Origin: Sphingomonas sp. BK345
GTDB taxonomy: Bacteria > Pseudomonadota > Alphaproteobacteria > Sphingomonadales > Sphingomonadaceae
Direction: 5' to 3'
NCBI RefSeq assembly: GCF_014193845.1
Contig: NZ_JACHZX010000003.1
Location: forward strand, 744,001-808,000
DNA: 64,000 nucleotides
The notes beneath the pieces are model-generated. The model worked only from the letters and a program-made list of their open reading frames with translations, did no database searches and was not told where the DNA came from. Of the stretch, positions 1-8,188 are shown in pieces; the stretch's first letter is position 1, and every line of letters starts with the position of its first letter. Position numbers and translations under genes: made by a program.

Positions 1-2072
1 CGGTCGGAACGCGCGCGCAGGTGACCGGCGGGATCACGACCGAGGGCGACGGCGCCTATGGTGAGGCGAGCGTCTCGTCGGGCATCCGCGTCGGGGAGGA
101 CGGGGTATTCAGGCTGACGGCGTCGTTCCAGCAGCATGAGGGCACCGACCGATCGCGCCCCGATACCCGGCAGCAGTATTTCGGCACCAGCGCGGCGGGT
201 CGCCCCACGACCATCTCCGGCAACTATGGCTCCGGCACCGGGTTGACACCGTCGAACGGCACGCTCGACCCGCGCGAGGCGACGATCGACCGGAACGTGT
301 TCCGCTTCGGCGATCAACCCAGCACCAACGCGCAGCTCTTCTATAACTTCGCGGCGGCCGCCTCTGACAGCGCCGAGGTCTACTCGTTCGGCGGCTACAA
401 CCGACTCGACGGCGACATCGAGTATTTCTTTCGTCGCGCTGGTCAGGACGAGACGATCCGCGCGCTCAATCCCGACGGTTACCGCCCGATCCTCGACTCA
501 AAGATGGAGAATCTGTCAGTCGCCGTGGGCCTTCGCGGCGACGACCTCGCAGGCTTCGGTTGGGACCTGTCCACCGTGTACGGGCTCAACGCGCAGGATC
601 TCTACTACGACAACAGCGTCAACGTGTCCTACGGTCTCGCAACCCCGCGGCGCTTCAACCGGCTGCGATCCGACTTCTACCAGTGGACGAGCAACCTCGA
701 CCTGACCCGCGGGATACCGCTCGGCGATGCCGAGCCGCTGAAGCTCGCCGCCGGCCTGGAGTATCGCGAGGAAACCTACCGGCTCTTCTCGGGTGACCCG
801 GCCGGGTACCTCAACGGCGGGGTCCCGATCCTCGACGGACCCAATGCGGGACGACCCGCCATCGTGGGAGCGCAGCCCGGCCCCAGCAACGGCGCCGACG
901 ACCGCGCGTCGCAGGGTCGTCACAGCTGGGCCATATACGGCGACGTGGAGAAGACCCTGTTTGACCGCCTCCTGCTTCAGGGCACGGTGCGGCACGAACA
1001 TTATTCCGACTTCGGGAACACCACCAACTTCAAGGTGGCCGGGCGCCTGGGGTTGTTCGGAAGCCTCGCGGCCCGCGCCTCGTACAACACCGGCTTCCGC
1101 GCGCCCGCGCTGGCACAATCGGGCTATAACGCCTCCAACACGCTGATCCTGAACGGTCAGCAGGCGATCGTTCGCGTCGCTGCAGTGGATAGCGCGGCCG
1201 CCCGCTTGGCCGGGGCGACCGATCTCAAGCCCGAGACGTCGCGCAACGTGTCGGCTGGCCTGGTCTTCGAGGCTGGCGGTCTTACCGCGACGCTCGACGC
1301 CTATCAGATCAAGGTGCGCGACCGCATCGCGATTTCCTCCACCTTCCAGGACCCGCGGCTCACCGCCTATCTGGCGGCGAACGGGCAGGGCAATTTCAGC
1401 GCCATCTCGTACCTGACCAACGCCGTCGACACGAAGACGCGCGGCGTGGACCTGGTGGTGAACTATCGCGCGCGTGTCGCCGACGGCGTGTTCAGCGCGA
1501 CGCTGGCGGGCAACTACAACAAGACTACCTTCGATCGCATCGCCGGTACGCCCGCGCAGCTGGCAGCGCTCGGGCTCGCCACCCCGCTGTTCGACCTGAC
1601 CCAGCAGCTGCGCTTCTCCGACAGCCTGCCACGCACCAAGGTGACGCTCGACCTCAATTACTCGCATGGGCCGTTCGCCATCTCGCTGACGAACACGCGC
1701 TACGGCGAGGTGTCGACCGTCGCGCTGACCAATCGCACCCCCGCTCAGGTTGCGGCGCTCGTGCCGGGCTATGACGTGTCCTTGGTACCCGTCTCGCCCA
1801 CGACCGCCAACGCGGACATCATCCAGCGCTTCGGCGCCGAGGTGCTGACCGACCTCGAACTCTCGTGGCAGGCGACGCGCGCGCTGCGCCTCAGCGCGGG
1901 GGCGCAGAACCTGCTCGACGTCTATCCGGGCGAGAACATCGCTTCCACCGTCGCCTCGGTCGCGACCGGCAGCAATGGGGCCGACAACGCCGGTACGCAG
2001 CCCTACAACGCGATCTCGCCGTTCGGCTTCAACGGCCGTACCGTGTTCGTCCGGATGAGCCTGACCTTCTGA
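1..2072 (+). CDS. TonB-dependent receptor, 3' part (5' end outside window)
   Basis: Outer-membrane beta-barrel receptor that would import a ligand using TonB energy. The frame is open from the first bases and the GTG at 21 is internal, so the signal peptide and plug lie upstream of the window. About 690 residues of barrel are visible, with alternating aromatic strands and loop motifs such as YNTGFRAPALAQ, followed by SAGAQNLLDVYPGE and a C-terminal beta-strand ending in FVRMSLTF, as expected for outer-membrane insertion. The stop is 14 bases before the FAD oxidoreductase start, so the two are probably co-transcribed. The ligand cannot be told from the sequence. The family call is firm. Confidence 0.93.
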   Translation, partial: VGTRAQVTGGITTEGDGAYGEASVSSGIRVGEDGVFRLTASFQQHEGTDRSRPDTRQQYFGTSAAGRPTTISGNYGSGTGLTPSNGTLDPREATIDRNVFRFGDQPSTNAQLFYNFAAAASDSAEVYSFGGYNRLDGDIEYFFRRAGQDETIRALNPDGYRPILDSKMENLSVAVGLRGDDLAGFGWDLSTVYGLNAQDLYYDNSVNVSYGLATPRRFNRLRSDFYQWTSNLDLTRGIPLGDAEPLKLAAGLEYREETYRLFSGDPAGYLNGGVPILDGPNAGRPAIVGAQPGPSNGADDRASQGRHSWAIYGDVEKTLFDRLLLQGTVRHEHYSDFGNTTNFKVAGRLGLFGSLAARASYNTGFRAPALAQSGYNASNTLILNGQQAIVRVAAVDSAAARLAGATDLKPETSRNVSAGLVFEAGGLTATLDAYQIKVRDRIAISSTFQDPRLTAYLAANGQGNFSAISYLTNAVDTKTRGVDLVVNYRARVADGVFSATLAGNYNKTTFDRIAGTPAQLAALGLATPLFDLTQQLRFSDSLPRTKVTLDLNYSHGPFAISLTNTRYGEVSTVALTNRTPAQVAALVPGYDVSLVPVSPTTANADIIQRFGAEVLTDLELSWQATRALRLSAGAQNLLDVYPGENIASTVASVATGSNGADNAGTQPYNAISPFGFNGRTVFVRMSLTF

Positions 2073-2086
2073 GGATTATTCCCGCC

Positions 2087-3292
2087 ATGTCAGCGACCAG
2101 ACGCGACTTCGTCATCGGCGCGGCAGCTCTCGCGGCCGTGCCGGTCAGCGCGGGTGCGGCGGGGCGACGCCGGCGCGTGGGCGTGGTCGGAGGGGGCATC
2201 ATCGGTGCCTCCGTGGCGTTTCAGCTCGCGCGGGCCGGCGCGGAGGTAATCCTGTTCGAGCGGGAGGCGCCTGCCGCAAGAGCGACGCGGGCATCGGTCG
2301 CCTGGATCAACCCGGTCGTGAACGACGCTGCCTACATGCGGCTTCGCCTCGAGAGCATGCGGGCATGGCGTGAAGACGATCGTGCGCTCGGCATGAACGC
2401 GATCTGGGGTGGTTCGATCAGCTGGGCCTATCCTGACAAGGAAGAGGCACTGCGGGCCAAAGCTGCAGTGCTGCAGCACACCGACGATCCGCCGCGTGCG
2501 CTGACATCCAGGCAGATCACCGAGGTCAGTCGAGGCATACACGCTGGCGACGATGTGGCCTTCGCGTTCGAGACACGGCGTGATGGCCACGTCGACCCAG
2601 TGCAGGCGACCAGGCGCTATCTCGCAGCGGCGAAGAAGCTGGGGGCGCGAATATTGTATCCCTGCGAGGTCGAGGGGATCGTCGTCGCATCCGGGCGGAT
2701 GACGCATGTCGAGACGAGCCGCGGGCGCTGGGCGCTCGACGACATCGTCAGCGTCGCCGGAGTCGATACACCCCGGATCATGGCGATGATGGACAGGACG
2801 CTGGAGCTCGCGCACAAGCCGGGGCTGGTCGTCCACACCGAGGCTCGACCGGTCGTCACCGACAAGGTCTTCGAAGCATCGAGCGTAATCGAGTTCAAGC
2901 AATACGCCGATGGCCGCTTCCTCACGAGCCTGACTGGTGGGCCGCCCGAGCTGCCGGTCCACGCCGCCATTCGTCAGCAGCGCGCGGCCTTCCCCGATGA
3001 CGAGCTGCGCCGGCGTCACGGGCAGATGCTGATCGATCAGACCGCGACATATCTGCCCGCGATGGCGGGTACGCGACCCGCTCAGGTCCTGCTCGGCTTT
3101 CGTCCCTATCCGCTCGACAACCGCCCCATCTGCGGCCCGGTGCCCGGCGTCGAGGGTGCCTATTTAGTGGTGACGCACAGCGGTCTCACGCTGGCACCGA
3201 TCCTGGGGCGCTACGTCGCGCAGGAGATCATGGAGAAGACGCCGGCCGCGTTGCTGACGCCGTACCGGCCGAGCCGCTTCATGAAGGTATGA
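2087..3292 (+). CDS. Tat-exported FAD-dependent oxidoreductase (DAO/DadA-like)
   Basis: A 401-residue flavoenzyme of the glycine/D-amino-acid oxidase fold. The N-terminus has a twin-arginine pattern (TRRDFVIGAAALAAVP) before an Ala-rich stretch, suggesting folded export to the periplasm. It is followed by a dinucleotide-binding motif (VGVVGGGIIGAS, about residues 29-40) with the acidic end of strand 2 at LFERE. The C-terminal GxRPYPLDNRPICGP and GLTLAPILGRYVA segments match the FAD-binding end of DAO proteins. The ATG at 2087 was chosen because it restores the Tat signal; a longer in-frame reading starts inside the receptor. It follows the receptor by 14 bases, so it may act on the imported ligand. 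Substrate unknown. Confidence 0.88.
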   Translation: MSATRRDFVIGAAALAAVPVSAGAAGRRRRVGVVGGGIIGASVAFQLARAGAEVILFEREAPAARATRASVAWINPVVNDAAYMRLRLESMRAWREDDRALGMNAIWGGSISWAYPDKEEALRAKAAVLQHTDDPPRALTSRQITEVSRGIHAGDDVAFAFETRRDGHVDPVQATRRYLAAAKKLGARILYPCEVEGIVVASGRMTHVETSRGRWALDDIVSVAGVDTPRIMAMMDRTLELAHKPGLVVHTEARPVVTDKVFEASSVIEFKQYADGRFLTSLTGGPPELPVHAAIRQQRAAFPDDELRRRHGQMLIDQTATYLPAMAGTRPAQVLLGFRPYPLDNRPICGPVPGVEGAYLVVTHSGLTLAPILGRYVAQEIMEKTPAALLTPYRPSRFMKV

Positions 3293-3341
3293 TTTTCAGG
3301 CTACGTCTTGGCTCCGGGGGGTGCGGTCTTCCGGAGAACGG

Positions 3342-3622
3342 CTAATTCGAGACGAACTTCCCTCTGATCCGATCCACGATCAAGATCGCCAGTACGGAAG
3401 CTCCAAATAGCGGCAGTAGAAGACCCAGCGCGGCGATCACGATCGCAGCCCACCCCAGCTTGACCTGCGTGCCGGGAGGCGCTGCACAGCCGCCTTTTGG
3501 TCGGCGCCCGTGCCACATCAGCAGACCCACGAGGCTGAGGCCGACCAATGCCATAGCCGTGATCAGGCCGATGACCTGATTTATGACGCCGAACAGCTGC
3601 CCCTCGTGCCACGCCACGCCGG
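3342..3622 (-). pseudogene. C-terminal remnant of a PepSY-TM family protein, cut by IS6
   Basis: The minus strand encodes about 92 residues starting PGVAWHEGQLFG, with two hydrophobic segments separated by LLMWHGRRP. This is the usual C-terminal end of PepSY-associated membrane proteins (PiuB-like; often linked to siderophore use or ferric reduction). The reading frame runs without interruption to base 3622, exactly where the IS6 left end begins. The N-terminal part is not on the far side of the element. The GTG at 3617 gives an ORF but is an internal codon of the original gene. It converges on the FAD oxidoreductase. Very likely non-functional. Confidence 0.78.
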
Positions 3623-4469
3623 GGCTCTGTCAAAGCTAAAGCACCTGCGGCGCTCGCCGGGGTAGGGGAGGGGTATGCTCCGCCCGCGCAAGCCAGCCAG
3701 TCCGTTCCGCTACTTCAACTCGTCACCCGAGGTGATCCGGCTGGTGGTGCTGATGTACGTGCGCTTCCCGCTGTCGCTGCTCCCGCTGTCGCTGCGGAAC
3801 GTCGAGGACCTGCTGTTGGAACGCGGTATCGACATCTGCCACGAGACGGTGAGGCTGTGGTGGAACAGGTTCGGCCCGCTGTTCGCGGGCGAGGTGCGGC
3901 GGCAGCGGATGAGCCGGATGCGGGCTTCCGCCATTGGCGCTGGCACCTGGACGAGATGTACGTGAAGCTGATCCGCGAGATGGTCTACCTGTGGCGAGCG
4001 GTGGATCATGAGGGCGAGATGCTTGAGAGCTACGTCACCCGAACGCGCGACAAGAAGGCTGCGCTCGCCTTCATGAAGAAGGCGCTCAAGCGGCACGGCT
4101 CGCCTGAGGCGATCACCACCGATGGTCTACGCTCCTACGGCGCTGCGCTGAGCGAACTCGGCACGCGCGAGAAGCAGGAGGTGGGACGCTGGGCTAACAA
4201 CCGGGTGGAGAACTCGCACCTGCCCTTCAGGCGACGAGAGCGGGCGACGCTGCGCTTCCGGCAGATGCGCACGTTACAGAAGTTCGCCTCGGTTCACGCC
4301 AACGTCCACAACCACATCAATCACGAACGCCACCTCGTCGATCGCCAGACCTACAAGCAGCGCCGCTCCGCGGCGCTGGCTGAGTGGCAGGCGCTCGCCA
4401 GCTGACCCGCCGCCCACGAAGGCCCGAGTGCATCGTGCAGAGACGAGTTCGCGTTAGACTGACAGCACC
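3623..4469 (+). mobile_element. IS6-family insertion sequence, about 847 bp
   Basis: The left end starts GGCTCTGTCAAAG at 3623, a typical IS6-family terminus. An imperfect inverted partner ends at 4469: reading inward on the other strand it begins GGTGCTGTCAG. The length fits IS6 elements of 0.8-0.9 kb. The 8 bases flanking the left end (CACGCCGG) and the right end (ATCGAGAG) do not match, so there is no target-site duplication. Together with the truncated gene on the left, this suggests that the element mediated a deletion or cointegrate resolution after insertion. The exact right boundary is less certain than the left. Confidence 0.8.
3675..4405 (+). pseudogene. IS6-family DDE transposase, frameshifted
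   Basis: Two overlapping frames together make one IS6 transposase. The first (from ATG 3675) reads through SPFRYFNSSPEVIRLVV to QRMSRMRA. The second continues FRHWRWHLDEMYVK to the stop at 4405. The shift lies at about 3924-3929, where one extra T would restore the expected RMRAFRHWRW; with it the gene is exactly 244 codons including stop. All three catalytic acids are in the second frame: D of HLDEMYV, D of ITTDGLRSY and E of NNRVENSHLP. The N-terminal DNA-binding part is thus disconnected. It is a real one-base deletion or a sequencing error; programmed frameshifting is not usual for this family. Confidence 0.88.
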
Positions 4470-4586
4470 ATCGAGAGCCTCGGAGGCGGACAACCTACTC
4501 GCGATCCGCACCTTGCTGCGAGTGGCTGGTCAAGAGGCGAACCTGCGTCATATCGATTCGTCTTTCCCGTGTTCCGGAGATAGTGC

Positions 4587-5624
4587 GTGAACATGGCCAG
4601 CCTCGCCGCTCCGATCACCTTCGTCACCGAGCGGCCAGCGGTCGACGCCGCCACGTTCGCGCGCGAGATCGTGGGAGGCTATGCCCCGGTCGTGCTGCGC
4701 GGCCAGGTGAGCCATTGGGCCGCGGTGCGCGCCGGGGCTCAGGGCGATCGCGCGATGGCGTCCTATCTCGCGCGTTTCGGCGGCGGGCGGCCGCTGGACG
4801 TGATGATCGGCGCGCCCTCGATCCAGGGCCGCTTCTTCTACGATGACACGCTGACCGGCTTCAATTTCACGCGCCAGACCGTGGCGCTGGGGCAGCTGCT
4901 CGGCGAGCTGGTCCGGTTCGCGGAGGAGCGCGTAGCGGCGCCGCACGCGCTCTACGCCAATGCGGCCACCGCGCCCGACCATCTGCCCGGCTGGCAGGAG
5001 GAGAATGCGCTCGGGTTGCCGACGGGCGACGCGCCCGCGCGGCTGTGGATCGGCAACGCCACCCAGGTCGCGACCCACTACGACCAGTCGAACAATATCG
5101 CCTGCGTGGTCCACGGCCGGCGGCGGTTCACGCTCTTCCCGCCCGATCAGATCGCGAACCTGTACGTCGGTCCGCTCGATCACACGATGGCGGGGCCGCC
5201 GTCGAGCATGGTCGACCCGGACTCGCCCGATCTGGCGCGCTACCCGCGCTTCGCCGAGGCGAGCCGCCACGCCCTGGTCGCCGAGCTCGGGCCAGGGGAC
5301 GCGCTCTTCATCCCCGCGATCTGGTGGCATCACGTGCGCGCGCTCGATCCGCTGAACGTCCTCGTCAATTATTGGTGGGAGCAGGAGGCGACCGCCTCGC
5401 CCTTCGGCGCGCTGATCCACGCGTTGATGAGCGTGCGCGACCTGCCGCCCGAACAGAAGGCGGCGTGGCGCAGCTGGTTTGACCATTATGTCTTCGCCCC
5501 CGACGCGGACCAGGCCGCGTCGCACCTGCCGCCCGCCGCGCGCGGCATCCTCGGCCCGGGGAGTGCGGCGAGGACCGAACGGCTGCGGGGCTTTCTGATC
5601 AGGCTGCTCGGCGGGCGGGTTTAA
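4587..5624 (+). CDS. JmjC-like cupin (cupin_8) protein, putative Fe(II)/2-oxoglutarate dioxygenase
   Basis: A 345-residue protein with the cupin-8/JmjC fold. The facial metal triad is visible as H164-x-D166 in VATHYDQSNN and a distal His at about 248 in FIPAIWWHHV, a layout like that of the asparaginyl hydroxylase FIH. FPPDQIANLY lies between them. GTG 4587 is preferred over ATG 4593 because GGAG at 4576-4579 is 7 bases from the GTG. It lies 117 bases right of the IS6 end and converges on a paralogue (5661-6665). Proteins of this type recur beside tryptophan-halogenase-like genes and TonB receptors. Substrate unknown; hydroxylation of a protein or small molecule is inferred from the fold only. 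Confidence 0.85.
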   Translation: MNMASLAAPITFVTERPAVDAATFAREIVGGYAPVVLRGQVSHWAAVRAGAQGDRAMASYLARFGGGRPLDVMIGAPSIQGRFFYDDTLTGFNFTRQTVALGQLLGELVRFAEERVAAPHALYANAATAPDHLPGWQEENALGLPTGDAPARLWIGNATQVATHYDQSNNIACVVHGRRRFTLFPPDQIANLYVGPLDHTMAGPPSSMVDPDSPDLARYPRFAEASRHALVAELGPGDALFIPAIWWHHVRALDPLNVLVNYWWEQEATASPFGALIHALMSVRDLPPEQKAAWRSWFDHYVFAPDADQAASHLPPAARGILGPGSAARTERLRGFLIRLLGGRV

Positions 5625-5625
5625 T

Positions 5626-5650
5626 CATCCTCCCCGGTGTGTGGAGGATC
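5626..5650. terminator. Bidirectional hairpin between convergent cupin genes
   Basis: ATCCTCC (5627-5633) pairs with GGAGGAT (5643-5649) around a 9-base loop, in the 36 bases between two convergent stop codons. There is no clear T-run, so efficiency is uncertain. Confidence 0.5.
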
Positions 5651-5660
5651 TGTGAGGAGC

Positions 5661-6665
5661 CTACCTCCCGAGACTGTCGACCAAGGTCGCGCGGATGCGC
5701 GCCACGACGCTCGGGTCCAGCGGGCCGAGCACGCCCTTGACGGCGTCGGGCAGGTGCGCCGCGGGCGCGCCGTCGGGGCGGAAGACGAGATGGTCGAACA
5801 CCGCGCGATAGGCTGCGCGCTGGTCCGCCGGCAGCGCGGCGATCGCCACCAGCGCGTGAAGCAGCACGTCATAGGGGTTGCCCAGCCCGGCCGGCGCCGG
5901 GTTCCACCAGTAATTGACGAAGGCGTTGACCGGCTCGAGCGACGCCACCGCGTGCCACCAGTGGAACGGGATGTAGATGCCGTCGCCGGGTTCCAGCGTG
6001 GCGCTCTGCGCCGTCCGCGATGCTTCGGCGAAGCGCGGGTAGCGCTCGAAGTCGGGCGCGTCGAGGTCGACCAGGCTCACCGGCGTGCCCGCGGGGGTCA
6101 GCTCGAGCGGACCCATGTAGAGGTTGGCGATCTGGTCGGGCGGGAACAGGGTGAAGCGCCGCCGCCCCAACACCACCACGCCGACATTCTCCATCAGGTC
6201 ATAGTGCGTGGCGACGCGGATCGCGTTGCCCAGCCACATGCGCGGGACCACGCCGTCGGGCACGAGCGCGCAGGCGTTCGCCTCGGCGAAGCCGGGGAGC
6301 AGCTCGGGCAGCGGCACCGACTGGATCGCCATCGCATAGGGTTCGGCATGGCCGCGGTCGCGCAGCAGGCGGTCCAGGAACGGGTCGAGCGGGGTCTGCC
6401 CGCGCACGAAGTTGAGCGCCTTGAGATCGGGCGTGTAGAAGAAGCGACCCGCGATCCCCGGCTCGCCGAGGATCGCCGGCACCGGGGCGGAGCGGCTGAA
6501 GCGCTTGAGATAGCCCACGCCCGCCTCGGCCGACTCGCCCGCGGCGACCACCGCGGGCCAGTCGCGCGCGATGCCGCGCAGCACCACCGGGCGCGCGGCG
6601 GGGCGCACCTCCTCCTCGAAGCGGCGGCGGTCGACGCCGGTCAGCTCGGGCAACGGCGCGGTCAC
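5661..6665 (-). CDS. JmjC-like cupin (cupin_8) protein, second copy
   Basis: A 334-residue paralogue of the protein at 4587-5624. The metal triad is conserved: H154-x-D156 (VATHYDLMEN) and H238 (YIPFHWWHAV). FPPDQIANLYMGPLE is almost identical in the two. The GTG start at 6665 overlaps the stop of the upstream halogenase-like gene by four bases (GTGA), so it is the last gene of a translationally coupled five-gene operon. A longer in-frame ORF reaching 7208 is ruled out because it would overlap the whole end of that gene. Fe(II)/2-oxoglutarate chemistry is inferred from the motif. The physical coupling to four halogenase-family genes suggests a shared or sequential substrate. Confidence 0.87.
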   Translation of the reverse strand: MTAPLPELTGVDRRRFEEEVRPAARPVVLRGIARDWPAVVAAGESAEAGVGYLKRFSRSAPVPAILGEPGIAGRFFYTPDLKALNFVRGQTPLDPFLDRLLRDRGHAEPYAMAIQSVPLPELLPGFAEANACALVPDGVVPRMWLGNAIRVATHYDLMENVGVVVLGRRRFTLFPPDQIANLYMGPLELTPAGTPVSLVDLDAPDFERYPRFAEASRTAQSATLEPGDGIYIPFHWWHAVASLEPVNAFVNYWWNPAPAGLGNPYDVLLHALVAIAALPADQRAAYRAVFDHLVFRPDGAPAAHLPDAVKGVLGPLDPSVVARIRATLVDSLGR

Positions 6666-8188
6666 GCCGCCAGCCCCACCAGGTCGCAGCCGAGCCCGCG
6701 CAGGTGATCCTCTTGCCGCGGCAGCAGCGTCGCGGTCTCGGCGACGACCCGGCGGATATGATCGAGCCGCGCCAGCGTCTCGGGGTCGCTCAGCAGGTCC
6801 GCGGCGGGGTGATAGCCGCCGGCGGCGACACCCTGGCCGACCATCACCGACAGCCAGCTCGTCTCGGTGAACAACTCGTCGCCCTCGCGGAAGACGCGGC
6901 CGTTGGCGGCGAAGATCGCGAGCTTGTCGGCGAGCCCGGGCGGCGGTTCGAGCGTGCGGCAATAGTCCCAGAAGGGCGAGTCGCGCCGCTCGGTCGCCTT
7001 GTAGTGGAGCACGAGGAAGTCGCGGATGTCGCGATAGTCGGCGACATGGGCGGCGTTGAAGCGGTCGATCTCGCGCTGGTCGAAGCGGCGTGTCGGCCAG
7101 TAGGTCAGCAGCCGCGCGATGGCGGACTGGACGAGGTGGATGCTGGTCGACTCGAGCGGCTCGAGGAAACCGCCTGCCAGGCCGAGCGCGACCGTGTTGC
7201 CGACCCATGCGCGGCGGCGGTGCCCCGCGGTGAAGCGCAGCGGGCGCGGGTCGCCCAGCGGCGCGCCGTCGAGGTTAGCGAGCAGCGTCGCCGCCGCCTC
7301 GTCGTCGGAGAGGTGCTGCGAGGCATAGACATAGCCGTTGCCGATGCGGTGCTGGAGCGGGATGCGCCACTGCCAGCCGGCCGCGCGCGCGGTGGAGCGG
7401 GTCAGTGGCTGGCGGTCGCCGCCGTTGGCGCAGGGGACCGCGACCGCGCGGTCGCACGGCAGCCAGTGGCGCCAGTCCTCGAAGCCGGCGCCGAGCGTCT
7501 CCTCGATCAGCAGCCCGCGGAACCCCGAACAGTCGAGGAACAGGTCGCCCTCCACGCGCGCCCCCGTTTCGAGCACGACCGCGGCGACATGGCCGCTCTC
7601 GCCGTCGCGCTCGACCGCGACGATCCGCCCCTCTGTACGCCGCGCGCCGTTCGCCTCGGCCAGCCGGCGCAGGAAGCGCGCGTACAGGCCGGCGTCGAAC
7701 TGGAAGGCATAGCCCAGCTTGGAGAGCGGCGAGCCGGGCTGGTCGGGGCGCGGGTGCGCGAAGCGGCCCTGCAGCCCCGCCACCACCGCGAGCGAGTAAG
7801 CGTCGAGCGGGGTGTCGTCGCCGAGCTCGCGGCCCTTGAGCCAGTGATGGTGGAACTCGATCCCCTTCATGTCGAGCCCGTAGAAGCCGAAGGGGTGAAC
7901 GTAGCGATGGCCCGGCCGGAGCCAGTCGACGAACTCGATGCCGAGCTTGTAGGTGGCGCGGGTCTCGCGCAGGAATTCGGCCTCGTCGATGCCGAGCATC
8001 TTGTTGAACAGCACGATCTGCGGGATCGTCGCCTCGCCGACGCCGACGGTGCCGATCGCCTCGGACTCGACCAGCTCGATCGACAGGCCGGGCATCTCGC
8101 CGAGCACGCGCGCGATCGCGGCGGCCGCCATCCATCCCGCGGTGCCGCCCCCGACGATCACGACGCGGCGGATCGAGTCCGCCCTCAC
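6662..8188 (-). CDS. Flavin-dependent tryptophan-halogenase family protein A
   Basis: A 508-residue enzyme of the FAD-dependent halogenase superfamily. Visible signatures are the FAD motif GGGTAG (13-18), GVGEAT (49-54), Lys81 in ATYKLGIEF (the position of the hypohalite-activating Lys79 of PrnA), WQWRIP (272-277, the WxWxIP hallmark that separates halogenases from monooxygenases) and Glu346 in EPLESTS. All elements known to be needed for halogenation are therefore present. The GTG start at 8188 overlaps the stop of gene B by four bases. Members of this subfamily in Caulobacter, Xanthomonas and Sphingomonas lie beside TonB receptors; their natural substrate is not settled and free tryptophan is doubtful. 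No flavin reductase gene is adjacent. Confidence 0.9.
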   Translation of the reverse strand: MRADSIRRVVIVGGGTAGWMAAAAIARVLGEMPGLSIELVESEAIGTVGVGEATIPQIVLFNKMLGIDEAEFLRETRATYKLGIEFVDWLRPGHRYVHPFGFYGLDMKGIEFHHHWLKGRELGDDTPLDAYSLAVVAGLQGRFAHPRPDQPGSPLSKLGYAFQFDAGLYARFLRRLAEANGARRTEGRIVAVERDGESGHVAAVVLETGARVEGDLFLDCSGFRGLLIEETLGAGFEDWRHWLPCDRAVAVPCANGGDRQPLTRSTARAAGWQWRIPLQHRIGNGYVYASQHLSDDEAAATLLANLDGAPLGDPRPLRFTAGHRRRAWVGNTVALGLAGGFLEPLESTSIHLVQSAIARLLTYWPTRRFDQREIDRFNAAHVADYRDIRDFLVLHYKATERRDSPFWDYCRTLEPPPGLADKLAIFAANGRVFREGDELFTETSWLSVMVGQGVAAGGYHPAADLLSDPETLARLDHIRRVVAETATLLPRQEDHLRGLGCDLVGLAA

